In this document: positions 45,674 through 52,671 of the stretch, one piece after another | Layout: the number at the start of each line of letters is the position of its first letter | How positions within the stretch are numbered: the stretch's first letter is position 1 | Origin: Pseudomonas yangonensis | Lineage (GTDB): Bacteria > Pseudomonadota > Gammaproteobacteria > Pseudomonadales > Pseudomonadaceae | Assembly: GCF_009932725.1 (NCBI RefSeq) | Contig: NZ_BLJU01000023.1 | Location: forward strand, 41,656 to 105,655 | Reading direction: 5' to 3' | DNA length: 64,000 nucleotides | Notes under the pieces: generated by a model | What the model was told of the DNA's origin: nothing | What the model saw: the letters and a program-made list of their open reading frames with translations, nothing else | Databases searched by the model: none | Translations under genes and position numbers: made by a program

Positions 45674-46710
45674 CCTCACCTTTTTCGACGCGCCCATTGT
45701 TCATCGCACTGGGCCTGCTGCTCGTGCTCGTGTTGTGGCTTTCCCTGGCGCTCGGGCCGGTGAGTCTGCCGCTGGGCGATACCTTGCGTGCGGCCCTGCG
45801 CCTGCTGGGTCTGCCCTTCGAGGCGGATGCATCGGTTCAGCAGGCCGAGCTGATCCTGTCGCAGATACGCATGCCGCGTACCCTGCTCGGGCTAGCTGTG
45901 GGTATGGTGCTGGCCCTGTGCGGTGTGGCAATGCAGGGGCTGTTTCGCAATCCGCTGGCCGATCCCGGTCTGGTTGGCGTTTCCAGCGGCGCCGCGCTGG
46001 GCGCAGCGGTGGCCATCGTCGGCGGTGCCGCCTTCGGCGGGTTACCGGAAGCTTTCGCGCCTTATCTGCTGTCAGCCTGCGCCTTCGTTGGCGGCTTGCT
46101 GGTGACGGCGCTGGTCTACCGTCTGGGCCGGCGCGACGGGCAGACCAACGTGGCGACCATGCTGCTGGCCGGCATCGCGCTGACCGCACTGGCCGGTGCG
46201 GCCATTGGTCTGTTCACCTACCTGGCTGACGATGCGACGTTGCGCACCCTGACGTTCTGGAACCTGGGCAGTCTCAACGGTGCCAGCTATGCGCGGCTGT
46301 GGCCGCTGCTGCTGGCCACGCTGGCCGTGGCGCTGTGGTTGCCGCGACGGGCACGGGCGCTGAACGCGCTGTTGCTCGGCGAGTCGGAAGCACGCCACCT
46401 CGGTTTCGATATCGAGCGACTCAAGCGCGAGCTGGTGTTCTGCACGGCGCTGGGTGTAGGTGCTGCGGTGGCCGCCGCCGGCCTGATCGGTTTCATCGGC
46501 CTGGTGGTGCCGCATCTGATGCGTTTGCTGGTCGGCCCCGATCATCGTCTGTTGTTGCCGGCCTCCGCACTGGCCGGTGCAAGCCTGCTGCTGCTGGCCG
46601 ATCTGGTTGCACGTCTGGCGCTGGCACCTGCCGAGTTGCCGATCGGTATCGTCACGGCGCTGATCGGCGCGCCTTTCTTTCTCTATCTGCTGATGCGGGG
46701 GCGGAGCTGA
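45670..46710 (+). CDS. phuU: heme ABC transporter permease PhuU
   Basis: A 346-residue FecCD/BtuC-type permease with about 10 membrane helices. Family motifs: RMPRTLLGLAVGMVLALCGVAMQGLFRNPLADPGLVGVSSGAALGA (in parts), the coupling-helix region LLGESEARHLGFDIERLKR, and GLVVPHLMRLLVGPDHR. It is coupled to phuT by a 4-base overlap and to phuV by TGATG. Confidence 0.95.
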   Translation: MTSPFSTRPLFIALGLLLVLVLWLSLALGPVSLPLGDTLRAALRLLGLPFEADASVQQAELILSQIRMPRTLLGLAVGMVLALCGVAMQGLFRNPLADPGLVGVSSGAALGAAVAIVGGAAFGGLPEAFAPYLLSACAFVGGLLVTALVYRLGRRDGQTNVATMLLAGIALTALAGAAIGLFTYLADDATLRTLTFWNLGSLNGASYARLWPLLLATLAVALWLPRRARALNALLLGESEARHLGFDIERLKRELVFCTALGVGAAVAAAGLIGFIGLVVPHLMRLLVGPDHRLLLPASALAGASLLLLADLVARLALAPAELPIGIVTALIGAPFFLYLLMRGRS

Positions 46711-47477
46711 TGCTGCGGGTCGAACGGCTGGAAATTCGCCGCGGGCAGCAGGTGGTGCTCAGCGGTATCGACCTGCAACTGCGCCCCGGTGAGGTGCTCG
46801 GCGTGTTGGGGCCCAACGGTGCGGGCAAGAGTACCTTGCTGGCGGCGATGACCGGCGAGCTGCCGGCCATTGCCGGGCAGGTGACGCTGGATCAGCGTGC
46901 GCTCGATGCCTGGTCCGGGCCGGAGCGGGCCAAGCGCCTGGCCGTGCTGCCGCAGAGCTCGAGCCTGAATTTCGCCTTCCGCGTTGAAGAGGTGGTCGCC
47001 ATGGGGCGGCTGCCGCATGACAGCGGACGCGTGCGCGATGCGCAGATCATCAAGGAGGCGCTGCATGCGGCCGATGCCGCTCACCTGGCGGGGCGCAGCT
47101 ACCTGGCCCTGTCTGGCGGTGAGCGCCAACGCGTGCACCTGGCGCGGGTGCTGGCGCAGCTATGGCCAGGCGGTGAAGGGCAGATTCTGCTGCTCGATGA
47201 ACCGACTTCGATGCTCGATCCGCTGCATCAGCATACCTGCCTGCAGGCGGTTCGCCGCCTGGCCGAATCCGGCGCTGCCGTGCTGGTGATTCTTCATGAC
47301 CTCAACCTGGCCGCACGCTACTGTGATCGCCTGCTGTTGCTGGATCAGGGCAGGGCGCATGCGCTGGGTACACCTGCCGAGGTATTGCGTGCCGAGCCGC
47401 TGCAAGCCGTGTTCGGCCTGGAAGTCCTGGTGCAGACTCATCCCGAACGCGGCCATCCACTGATCGTCGCGCGCTGA
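46710..47477 (+). CDS. phuV: heme ABC transporter ATP-binding protein PhuV
   Basis: A 255-residue ATPase: Walker A GPNGAGKST with Lys40, the ABC signature LSGGERQRVHLAR, Walker B ILLLDEPTSML, the switch His in VILHDLNLA. The ATG at 46710 overlaps the phuU stop by one base; the frame opens at 46299 inside phuU, but those codons belong to another frame of phuU. It powers heme import with PhuT and PhuU. Confidence 0.95.
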   Translation: MLRVERLEIRRGQQVVLSGIDLQLRPGEVLGVLGPNGAGKSTLLAAMTGELPAIAGQVTLDQRALDAWSGPERAKRLAVLPQSSSLNFAFRVEEVVAMGRLPHDSGRVRDAQIIKEALHAADAAHLAGRSYLALSGGERQRVHLARVLAQLWPGGEGQILLLDEPTSMLDPLHQHTCLQAVRRLAESGAAVLVILHDLNLAARYCDRLLLLDQGRAHALGTPAEVLRAEPLQAVFGLEVLVQTHPERGHPLIVAR

Positions 47478-47492
47478 ATGTTGGAGCCCTCG

Positions 47493-48377
47493 ATGCGAGC
47501 CGTACTGCTGAGTTGTCTGATGCTGCTGGTCGCCTGCCACACTCGGGAGGCTTTGCCGCCACCGGCACCGCTCGCCCCGGAAGGACGTGAGCACGCCGAT
47601 CTGGGCCGCATCGTCGAGCTGGCCAGCGGACGCACGATCAGCCCGGAGCAACTGCTCGGGCGTTTGGCACGGGCCGAGCGGGTGCTGGTCGGCGAGCAGC
47701 ACGACAACCCCGATCATCATGCGCTGCAGCTCTGGTTGTTGCGCGAGCTGGCCAGGCAGCGGCCGCAGGGTAGTGTGCTGATGGAGATGATCAATCCGGA
47801 TCAGCAACCCAAGGTCGATCAGGCTCAGGCGGCGGCACGTGAGGGGCGGTCACCCGATGATCCGTTCGGCGCCCTGGCCTGGCAGCCCGGTTGGGACTGG
47901 TCGCTTTATGGGCCGCTGGTACTGCGTCAGCTGCGCCAGCCTTATCCCTTGCTCGCGGCGAACCTGGATCGTACCGAGATCATGCAGATCTATCGCCAGC
48001 GCCCAGCCCTGGAAGGTGAGCGCTCCAGTGCCGCCGGCGTGCAGGCGCGCCTGCTACAGGATATCCGCGAGTCGCATTGCGGCCTGCTGCCGGACAGCCA
48101 GTTGCCGGCGATGCTCGCCGTACAACAGCAGCGTGACCGACGTATGGCCGAGGCGCTATTGGCGGCGCCGCAACCAGCCATGTTGCTGGCTGGCGCGTTT
48201 CACGCACGCAAGGATCTTGGTGTGCCGCTGCACCTCGCTGACCTCGGCGCGCCGACGGGCAACACGATACTGATATTGGCCGAGGTCGGCCGTGAGATGG
48301 ACGCATCGATGGCCGACTACGTCTGGTTCACCGCTGCGCAACCGGCGCAGGATCACTGCGCCAAACTGCGACCCTAG
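47493..48377 (+). CDS. phuW: ChaN-family lipoprotein PhuW
   Basis: A 294-residue lipoprotein with lipobox LLVACHT (Cys at about residue 16) and a ChaN/heme-binding uptake domain: RVLVGEQHDNPDHHALQLWLLREL, VLMEMINPDQQP and LLAGAFHARKDLGVPLHL. ChaN-like proteins bind heme or iron; this one is the last phu operon gene. The Met at 47493 has TTGGAG upstream; an earlier ATG at 47478 abuts the phuV stop but would lengthen the signal. Confidence 0.88.
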   Translation: MRAVLLSCLMLLVACHTREALPPPAPLAPEGREHADLGRIVELASGRTISPEQLLGRLARAERVLVGEQHDNPDHHALQLWLLRELARQRPQGSVLMEMINPDQQPKVDQAQAAAREGRSPDDPFGALAWQPGWDWSLYGPLVLRQLRQPYPLLAANLDRTEIMQIYRQRPALEGERSSAAGVQARLLQDIRESHCGLLPDSQLPAMLAVQQQRDRRMAEALLAAPQPAMLLAGAFHARKDLGVPLHLADLGAPTGNTILILAEVGREMDASMADYVWFTAAQPAQDHCAKLRP

Positions 48378-48438
48378 CCGCCTTTCGCCTGCGGGCTGCA
48401 GGGTATCCTCGGCATTTTGCCGATGTGGAACCTGCGCC

Positions 48439-48846
48439 ATGACCATCGACGTTCGCGACCTGCTGCAACGCTATTTCAACGCCCTCAATGATCGGGATAT
48501 CCGCGCCTGCCTGTCGCTGGTTAGTGACGAGCTGATCGTGGAGCCCAATCAAGGTTTCGCCGAGCATGGGCGCGACGCTTTCGCAGCCTTCCTTGAGCGA
48601 CAACAGCACTGCTATCGCGAAACGCTCGAACCACTGGCGATTCTGGTCGAGCCACAGGGGCAGCACGCGGCTTGCGAATACCGCGTCACAGGCGAGTACC
48701 TGGCGACGGACGAGGGTCTGCCGGAGGCCTGTGGGCAGCGTTACGAGATGCGCGTCGGGGCCTTCTTCGAAATCCGGCAGGGGCTGATCTCACGTATCAG
48801 TCTGCATTTCAATCTACCGGACTGGTTGGCGCAGATAGACGACTGA
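48439..48846 (+). CDS. NTF2/SnoaL-like small protein
   Basis: A 135-residue protein with the NTF2/SnoaL-type cone fold: helix DLLQRYFNALNDRDIRACLSLVSDELIVEPNQGFAEHGRDAFAAFLERQ (in parts), then beta strands (CEYRVTGEYLAT, YEMRVGAFFEIRQGLISRISLHFNL). Such domains bind small hydrophobic ligands or catalyse isomerisation. The Met at 48439 follows 61 bases after phuW, so cotranscription with the phu operon is possible. Its substrate is unknown. Confidence 0.75.
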   Translation: MTIDVRDLLQRYFNALNDRDIRACLSLVSDELIVEPNQGFAEHGRDAFAAFLERQQHCYRETLEPLAILVEPQGQHAACEYRVTGEYLATDEGLPEACGQRYEMRVGAFFEIRQGLISRISLHFNLPDWLAQIDD

Positions 48847-48873
48847 AGTGGCGAGGCGTGCTTTCAGGCAGGC

Positions 48874-48987
48874 AAAAAAACCCGGCGAGAGCCGGGTTAA
48901 TAACCGTGATTAGCCTGATGAGGAGATAATCTGAAGAGTCCGACTGAAATGGTCTCTTTAGCTTATCGGCCGATCTCGCGATCAGTT
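48874..48987 (-). ncRNA. prrF2: PrrF sRNA copy 2 (downstream copy of tandem pair)
   Basis: The - strand begins AACTGATCGCGAGATCGGCC near 48987 and ends in CCGGCTCTCGCCGG plus a T tract at 48880-48874. The central CTAAAGAGACCATTTCAGTC and TTATCTCCTCATCAGGC stretches are the PrrF/RyhB-like pairing core. PrrF RNAs pair with mRNAs of iron-containing proteins to spare iron. A Fur-box-like element (48994-49012) lies upstream. The neighbouring copy is nearly identical. Numbering of the two copies as F1/F2 is by transcription order. Confidence 0.9.
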
Positions 48988-48993
48988 GATGTA

Positions 48994-49012
48994 ATAATAA
49001 CAATTCTCATTT
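48994..49012 (-). promoter_or_regulatory. Fur-box-like promoter element of prrF copy 2
   Basis: The - strand reads AAATGAGAATTGTTATTAT, close to the Fur consensus, overlapping the -10 region (TTATTATTAC) of copy 2. A second palindromic GAGAATTTTTCTC lies at 49031-49043. Confidence 0.75.
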
Positions 49013-49067
49013 CACGGTCAACACCTTTTTGAGAATTTTTCTCATGGAGTTGCCCGGATCGACAGGC

Positions 49068-49184
49068 AAAAAAAAACCCGGCAAGAGCCGGGTTAATAAC
49101 CGTGATTAGCCTGATGAGGAGATAATCTGAAGAGCCCGACTGAAAATGGTCTCTTTAGCTTATCGGCTGATCTCGCGACCAGTT
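49068..49184 (-). ncRNA. prrF1: PrrF sRNA copy 1 (upstream copy of tandem pair)
   Basis: The - strand begins AACTGGTCGCGAGATCAGCC near 49184 and ends in the CCCGGCTCTTGCCGGG stem followed by nine Ts. The core regions match copy 2 with few changes (an extra A in CATTTTCAG; G for A in the TCGGGCTC position). A Fur box precedes it. About 80 bases separate it from copy 2; transcriptional read-through would give a PrrH-like RNA of about 311 bases. Confidence 0.9.
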
Positions 49185-49190
49185 GATGTA

Positions 49191-49209
49191 ATAATAACTA
49201 TTCTCATTT
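49191..49209 (-). promoter_or_regulatory. Fur-box-like promoter element of prrF copy 1
   Basis: The - strand reads AAATGAGAATAGTTATTAT, the counterpart of the element before copy 2, adjoining TTATTATTAC. A palindromic GAGAACTTTTCTC near 49227-49239 mirrors the second element of the other copy. Confidence 0.75.
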
Positions 49210-49262
49210 TCGTGTCAACGGCTATCGAGAACTTTTCTCAAAGAATGTCGGCCTCGGAATGC

Positions 49263-49288
49263 AAAACCCCGGCACTTGCCGGGGTTCG
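49263..49288 (-). terminator. terminator of the cNMP-binding protein gene
   Basis: AACCCCGGCA pairs with TGCCGGGGTT around a 2-base loop; on the - strand a TTTTGC tail follows. It separates the 49307-50101 gene from the prrF promoter. Confidence 0.8.
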
Positions 49289-49306
49289 TAGATGCAGCAC
49301 AGCGAT

Positions 49307-50101
49307 TCAGGATTCCGGCTGGCGCAGTTGGGTGACTTCCTTGTTCAGCAGGTCGATGCGTCGGGCCATGCTCTCGATCAGGCTGTGCGCGATACGTGGA
49401 TTGCTTTGCATCAGGCTTAGGAACTGCTCCTTGGGAATCACCATGACCGTGCAGGGTTCGCTGGCAACCACCGTGGCGCTGCGCTTCTCACGAGTGAAAA
49501 CGGCCATGGCGCCGAAGATCTCGTCCTTCTGCACGTCACCGACTTTCTGACCGTCGACGTAAGCCTCGGCGTGACCCTCGATGATGATGAAAACGTGATC
49601 GGCCTCGTCACCCTGATGAATCAGCTCCTCGCCGGCAGCGAAATGCTGGAAGCCGGTTGCCGGGCGGATTTCCGGCTGCTTCAGGCGTGCCAGTGCATCG
49701 GAAAGCAGAGCGGTATGCCCGATCAGATACTGAATGAACTGTTCCTGGCGCTGCTCGCTGGCGTAGATATGCTGGAACACTTCACTGCGCGAGTAGGGAA
49801 CCAGGCTGATGGGCTCTTCGCTGCTGTAGCGGCAGGACGGCAGGTCGATGCCCTGGCGCAGGCCCACCAGATCGCCTTCCTGCAGATAGAAAAGCGGACG
49901 TTCGTCGACCAGCGCATGCAGCAGTCCATTCTCGATGATGAACAGCTGGTTGCCAGGCAACACCTGAGCCAGGTCATCGACACGCTCGAGGCGCAGCGGC
50001 TCACCCGCGGGTTGCAGCCCTTCCAGCAGTTGAGTGGGGATGCTCTGCAGGCGGTTGATCAACTGATCGGCGTAGGCCGGTTGCTCCCCGAGTAAATACA
50101 T
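49307..50101 (-). CDS. cyclic nucleotide-binding (Crp-type sensor) domain protein
   Basis: A 264-residue soluble protein without a recognisable HTH or enzymatic domain. Residues about 140-250 form a cNMP-binding domain: GFQHFAAGEELIHQGDEADHVFIIIEGHAEAYVDGQKVGDVQKDEIFGAMAVFTREKRSATVVA (in parts), with the GAMA...R-SATV phosphate-binding cassette resembling GE-A/RxA. The N-terminal half looks like a second, degenerate cNMP domain (NQLFIIENGLLHALVDERPLFYLQEGDLVGLR). The C-terminal helix could be coiled. The Met at 50101 has AAGGAA upstream. It may be a signal-transduction adaptor; no partner is evident. Confidence 0.8.
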   Translation of the reverse strand: MYLLGEQPAYADQLINRLQSIPTQLLEGLQPAGEPLRLERVDDLAQVLPGNQLFIIENGLLHALVDERPLFYLQEGDLVGLRQGIDLPSCRYSSEEPISLVPYSRSEVFQHIYASEQRQEQFIQYLIGHTALLSDALARLKQPEIRPATGFQHFAAGEELIHQGDEADHVFIIIEGHAEAYVDGQKVGDVQKDEIFGAMAVFTREKRSATVVASEPCTVMVIPKEQFLSLMQSNPRIAHSLIESMARRIDLLNKEVTQLRQPES

Positions 50102-50206
50102 AACCGTAATTCCTTGAACTGGCTGGGCTGGCTGACCGCACGAAGGTCCCTGAAACAATAGGCTGCGCGGCCCTGCGAGTAAATCACCTTGCGTTGGTCT
50201 TGTGAG

Positions 50207-50479
50207 CTAGCTCTTGTTGTGGGCCTGCGCTGCGTCCAGTTGGCCGTTCAATTCTGCCTTGTGCGCGGGGGGCAGCTCACTCCAGTGCACATTGAGCAAT
50301 GCGCCCTCGATGGCATATAGCAGGACTTTGGAAGCGCGAAAACCGCGTGCTCTGACCGCCCGATAGGCGCCAACGGCGCCGTAGCGACGCAGATCGTTGG
50401 CGCTGTGGATGCCAACGGCGTGCAGCCATTGCGCCGAAGTCTTGCCGAGGTTCTTCAGATGTTGCAGTTCGTCGTTCAT
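50207..50479 (-). CDS. TfoX C-terminal domain protein
   Basis: A 90-residue protein consisting of the TfoX/Sxy C-terminal helix-hairpin-helix-like domain: LKNLGKTSAQWLHAVGIHSANDLRRYGAVGAYRAVRARGFRASKVLLYAIEGAL (in parts). TfoX is a competence regulator in Haemophilus and Vibrio, but stand-alone C-terminal domains have no established role. The start is ATG at 50479. There is no N-terminal TfoX domain next to it. Confidence 0.82.
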   Translation of the reverse strand: MNDELQHLKNLGKTSAQWLHAVGIHSANDLRRYGAVGAYRAVRARGFRASKVLLYAIEGALLNVHWSELPPAHKAELNGQLDAAQAHNKS

Positions 50480-50562
50480 CGGGCCTCCATGCGTGTGGGG
50501 GAAGATTCACGTTGGCTTGCCAGTGGCCAATTGCCTGAATGCTCGTGTAGGGGGGGGCTACG

Positions 50563-50907
50563 TTACTTGGTGCGATAGCGTAGGCGAGTGCCGAAATTCA
50601 CCGACATGAGAATCTCGTCCGCGGTCAGCTCGACAGGAAAATAGGCGCCGGAAATCTGTGCATGGGCCAGGCTGGCGCCTTCGATCTGGGCGTTGCGAAA
50701 GTCCAGGCCGCGAAGGTCGGCTCCGCGAAAATAGGCGTCAGTGAAATTGACGGCGTCGGTGTCCATGTTGCGCAGGTCTAGCCCACGGAAATCGCCGCCG
50801 GAAAGATCGACCTCGACACCCTTGGGCTTCTGTGCGTTGAAGCCTTTCACGTCGTCGTTGTGCAGGAGGTGGTAGAGCGGATGATCAAGCTGGCGCGGCT
50901 GGCTCAT
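50563..50907 (-). CDS. pentapeptide repeat protein
   Basis: A 114-residue protein whose central part (about 35-85) has A(D/N)LXX pentapeptide repeats: VDLSGGDFRGLDLRNMDTDAVNFTDAYFRGADLRGLDFRNAQIEGASLAHAQISGAYF, quoted in parts. This builds a short right-handed beta-helix of about 3 coils, too short for the DNA-mimic Qnr type. The N terminus (HPLYHLLHNDDVKGFNAQK) is helical. I start at Met 50907; a GTG at 50931 is possible and neither has a strong ribosome site. Function is unknown. Confidence 0.75.
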   Translation of the reverse strand: MSQPRQLDHPLYHLLHNDDVKGFNAQKPKGVEVDLSGGDFRGLDLRNMDTDAVNFTDAYFRGADLRGLDFRNAQIEGASLAHAQISGAYFPVELTADEILMSVNFGTRLRYRTK

Positions 50908-50994
50908 GGCAGATACCGGTGATGGTTTCACCGGCAGTATAGAAGCCCTGTCGGGGTTTGCCCGGCAGGGAAGACCAGCTGCGTGGAGTGCGGT

Positions 50995-52557
50995 TCAGAT
51001 CCCGGGCAAACGCTGGCGAATGCACTCTACCAGGCTGTCCAGGCTGGCGCTGTCATGTGTGTCGACGCGCTTGCTATGGCTCTGCTCCTCGGCGTCGAGT
51101 GGTTCGCGGTTGGCCTGCTGGCTCTGAACCACTTCCAGCGTTGCATCCGACGGGTCCGTGCCTTCGCTCTGACGCTGCTCCAGCCAGCTGGCGATCACGG
51201 CGTCCGGAGCCTGGCAGTCGAGGATCAGGAACGGAGCGCCGGTGTGCTCAGCGACCTCGCTGGCAGCCTGACGCTGCGCGGCCTTGAGATAAGTCGCATC
51301 GATCACCACCGGGAAACCGGCCTGCAGGACCTCCTGCGCCAGTTGATGCAGGCGCTGATAGGTGGCCTGGCTGGCATCGCTACTGTAGATGCCGGCCGCC
51401 AACTGATCCTTGGTCGCGGTGCTCTGTTCGCCGAACAGGCGCTTACGTTCGATGTCGGAGCGCAGGCGAATGGTGCCCAGTGCTTCCACCAGGCGTAAGG
51501 CGACGTGGCTCTTGCCGACTGCCGAGACGCCATGGGTAATGGCCAGGAAAGGCGTCGGAATGGCGCTGTAGCTCTCTGCCAGTGCGGCATAGCCGCGATA
51601 CTGGCGAAGAATCACCGCACGCTGCACCGGGTCTTGCTCCTGGCCCAGACGGAACAGGGCGACCTTGCCGCGGACCATCGCGCGATAGGCCTTGTAGAAG
51701 TTCAGCAGTTGCAGAGCTGCGTAATCGCCGGTGCGCTCCAGCCAGCCGCTGATGAAACGACGTGCCAGGCACTTGAGGCCGCGGTCTTCGAGATCCATGG
51801 CCAGGAAGGCGATATCCGCGGTCACGTCGGTCATGCGGAAGGGCTCGTTGAATTCGATGCAGTCGAACAGCACAACCTTGCCATCGATCTGCGCCGCATT
51901 ACCCAGGTGAATGTCGCCGTGGCACTCGCGGATGAACCCTTTTGCCTTGCGTTCACTCAGTAGCGGCTGCAGGCGCTCGTAGCTGGACTGAGCCCAGGCT
52001 TCCAGGGCGTCGAGCTGTTGCAGGTCCGCCTGCTCGCTGAGCATGGGACGAATCTGGTCGAAGTTCTGCTGTACCGGAGCCATCGCTGCTTCGGCGCTGC
52101 CCAGGGGATGCTCCTGCGGCACCTTCGGTGCGCTCAGATGGAAGGTGGCGATCTGCTCGGCCAGCGCGTCGATATGGGCGTCGTTCAGTTCGCCGCGGGT
52201 CTGGATGGCGCTGAGCAGCTGCTCCTGAGGGAACTGGCGCATTTTCAGTGCGTATTCGATGGCCGGTGTGCTGCCGTCGAGGCTCGGCGCGTCTTCACTG
52301 CCACCGATCGGCAATACGTCCAGATACAAATCCTGGGTCAGGCGCTGATTGAGGCGCAGCTCTTCTTCGCAGAAGTGACGGCGTGCATCGAGCTCGGTGA
52401 AATCGAGGAAGCCGAAATTGGCCGGTTTTTTGATCTTGTAGGCATAGGGACCAGTGAGCAAAACCCAGGAAATGTGGGTCTCAATCACCTGAAATCCTTC
52501 CACGGGATGCGGATACAGGGCCGGGTTCTGCAATGCGGCAATCAGGGCTTGGCTCAC
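50995..52557 (-). CDS. fused aminoglycoside-phosphotransferase-like kinase and P-loop ATPase
   Basis: A 520-residue two-domain protein. The N-terminal half (about 1-320) is APH/choline-kinase-like, with the catalytic loop RECHGDIHLGNAA and the DFG-like LFDCIEFN. The C-terminal half (about 335-510) is a nucleoside-kinase-type P-loop: Walker A HGVSAVGKSHVA, RLRSDIERKRLFGE and a VIDATYLKAAQRQ segment. The start is GTG at 52557 with AAGGA 6 bases upstream. Such fusions are widespread in proteobacteria but their substrate is not established. It diverges from mrcB. Confidence 0.83.
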   Translation of the reverse strand: MSQALIAALQNPALYPHPVEGFQVIETHISWVLLTGPYAYKIKKPANFGFLDFTELDARRHFCEEELRLNQRLTQDLYLDVLPIGGSEDAPSLDGSTPAIEYALKMRQFPQEQLLSAIQTRGELNDAHIDALAEQIATFHLSAPKVPQEHPLGSAEAAMAPVQQNFDQIRPMLSEQADLQQLDALEAWAQSSYERLQPLLSERKAKGFIRECHGDIHLGNAAQIDGKVVLFDCIEFNEPFRMTDVTADIAFLAMDLEDRGLKCLARRFISGWLERTGDYAALQLLNFYKAYRAMVRGKVALFRLGQEQDPVQRAVILRQYRGYAALAESYSAIPTPFLAITHGVSAVGKSHVALRLVEALGTIRLRSDIERKRLFGEQSTATKDQLAAGIYSSDASQATYQRLHQLAQEVLQAGFPVVIDATYLKAAQRQAASEVAEHTGAPFLILDCQAPDAVIASWLEQRQSEGTDPSDATLEVVQSQQANREPLDAEEQSHSKRVDTHDSASLDSLVECIRQRLPGI

Positions 52558-52659
52558 GTTCGATCCTTGTTCTAGACGCTGTTCGAGCTGGGCATTATGG
52601 CCGCTGTGAGCTGCTCTGCAAACCATTCGGGCGGCCTGCTGGCTGCTATGTAAAGTGCG

Positions 52660-52665
52660 TATAAT
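52660..52665 (+). promoter_or_regulatory. TATAAT box immediately upstream of mrcB
   Basis: A perfect TATAAT lies 6 bases before the mrcB ATG. The -35 (TGCTGG, 17-base spacer) is poor. A start site 6-8 bases downstream would fall on or beside the ATG, giving a leaderless or near-leaderless mRNA, and there is no Shine-Dalgarno before that ATG. Confidence 0.5.
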
Positions 52666-52671
52666 CCCGCC

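Noticed and set aside
46299..46709. N-terminal extension of the phuV frame inside phuU.
   Set aside because: The PhuV start at 46710 matches the family and overlaps the phuU stop; the upstream codons belong to phuU read in another frame.
49146..49550. 134-codon + strand open frame across prrF copy 1 and the cNMP gene end.
   Set aside because: It runs antisense to an sRNA and a real gene, with no ribosome site or domain.
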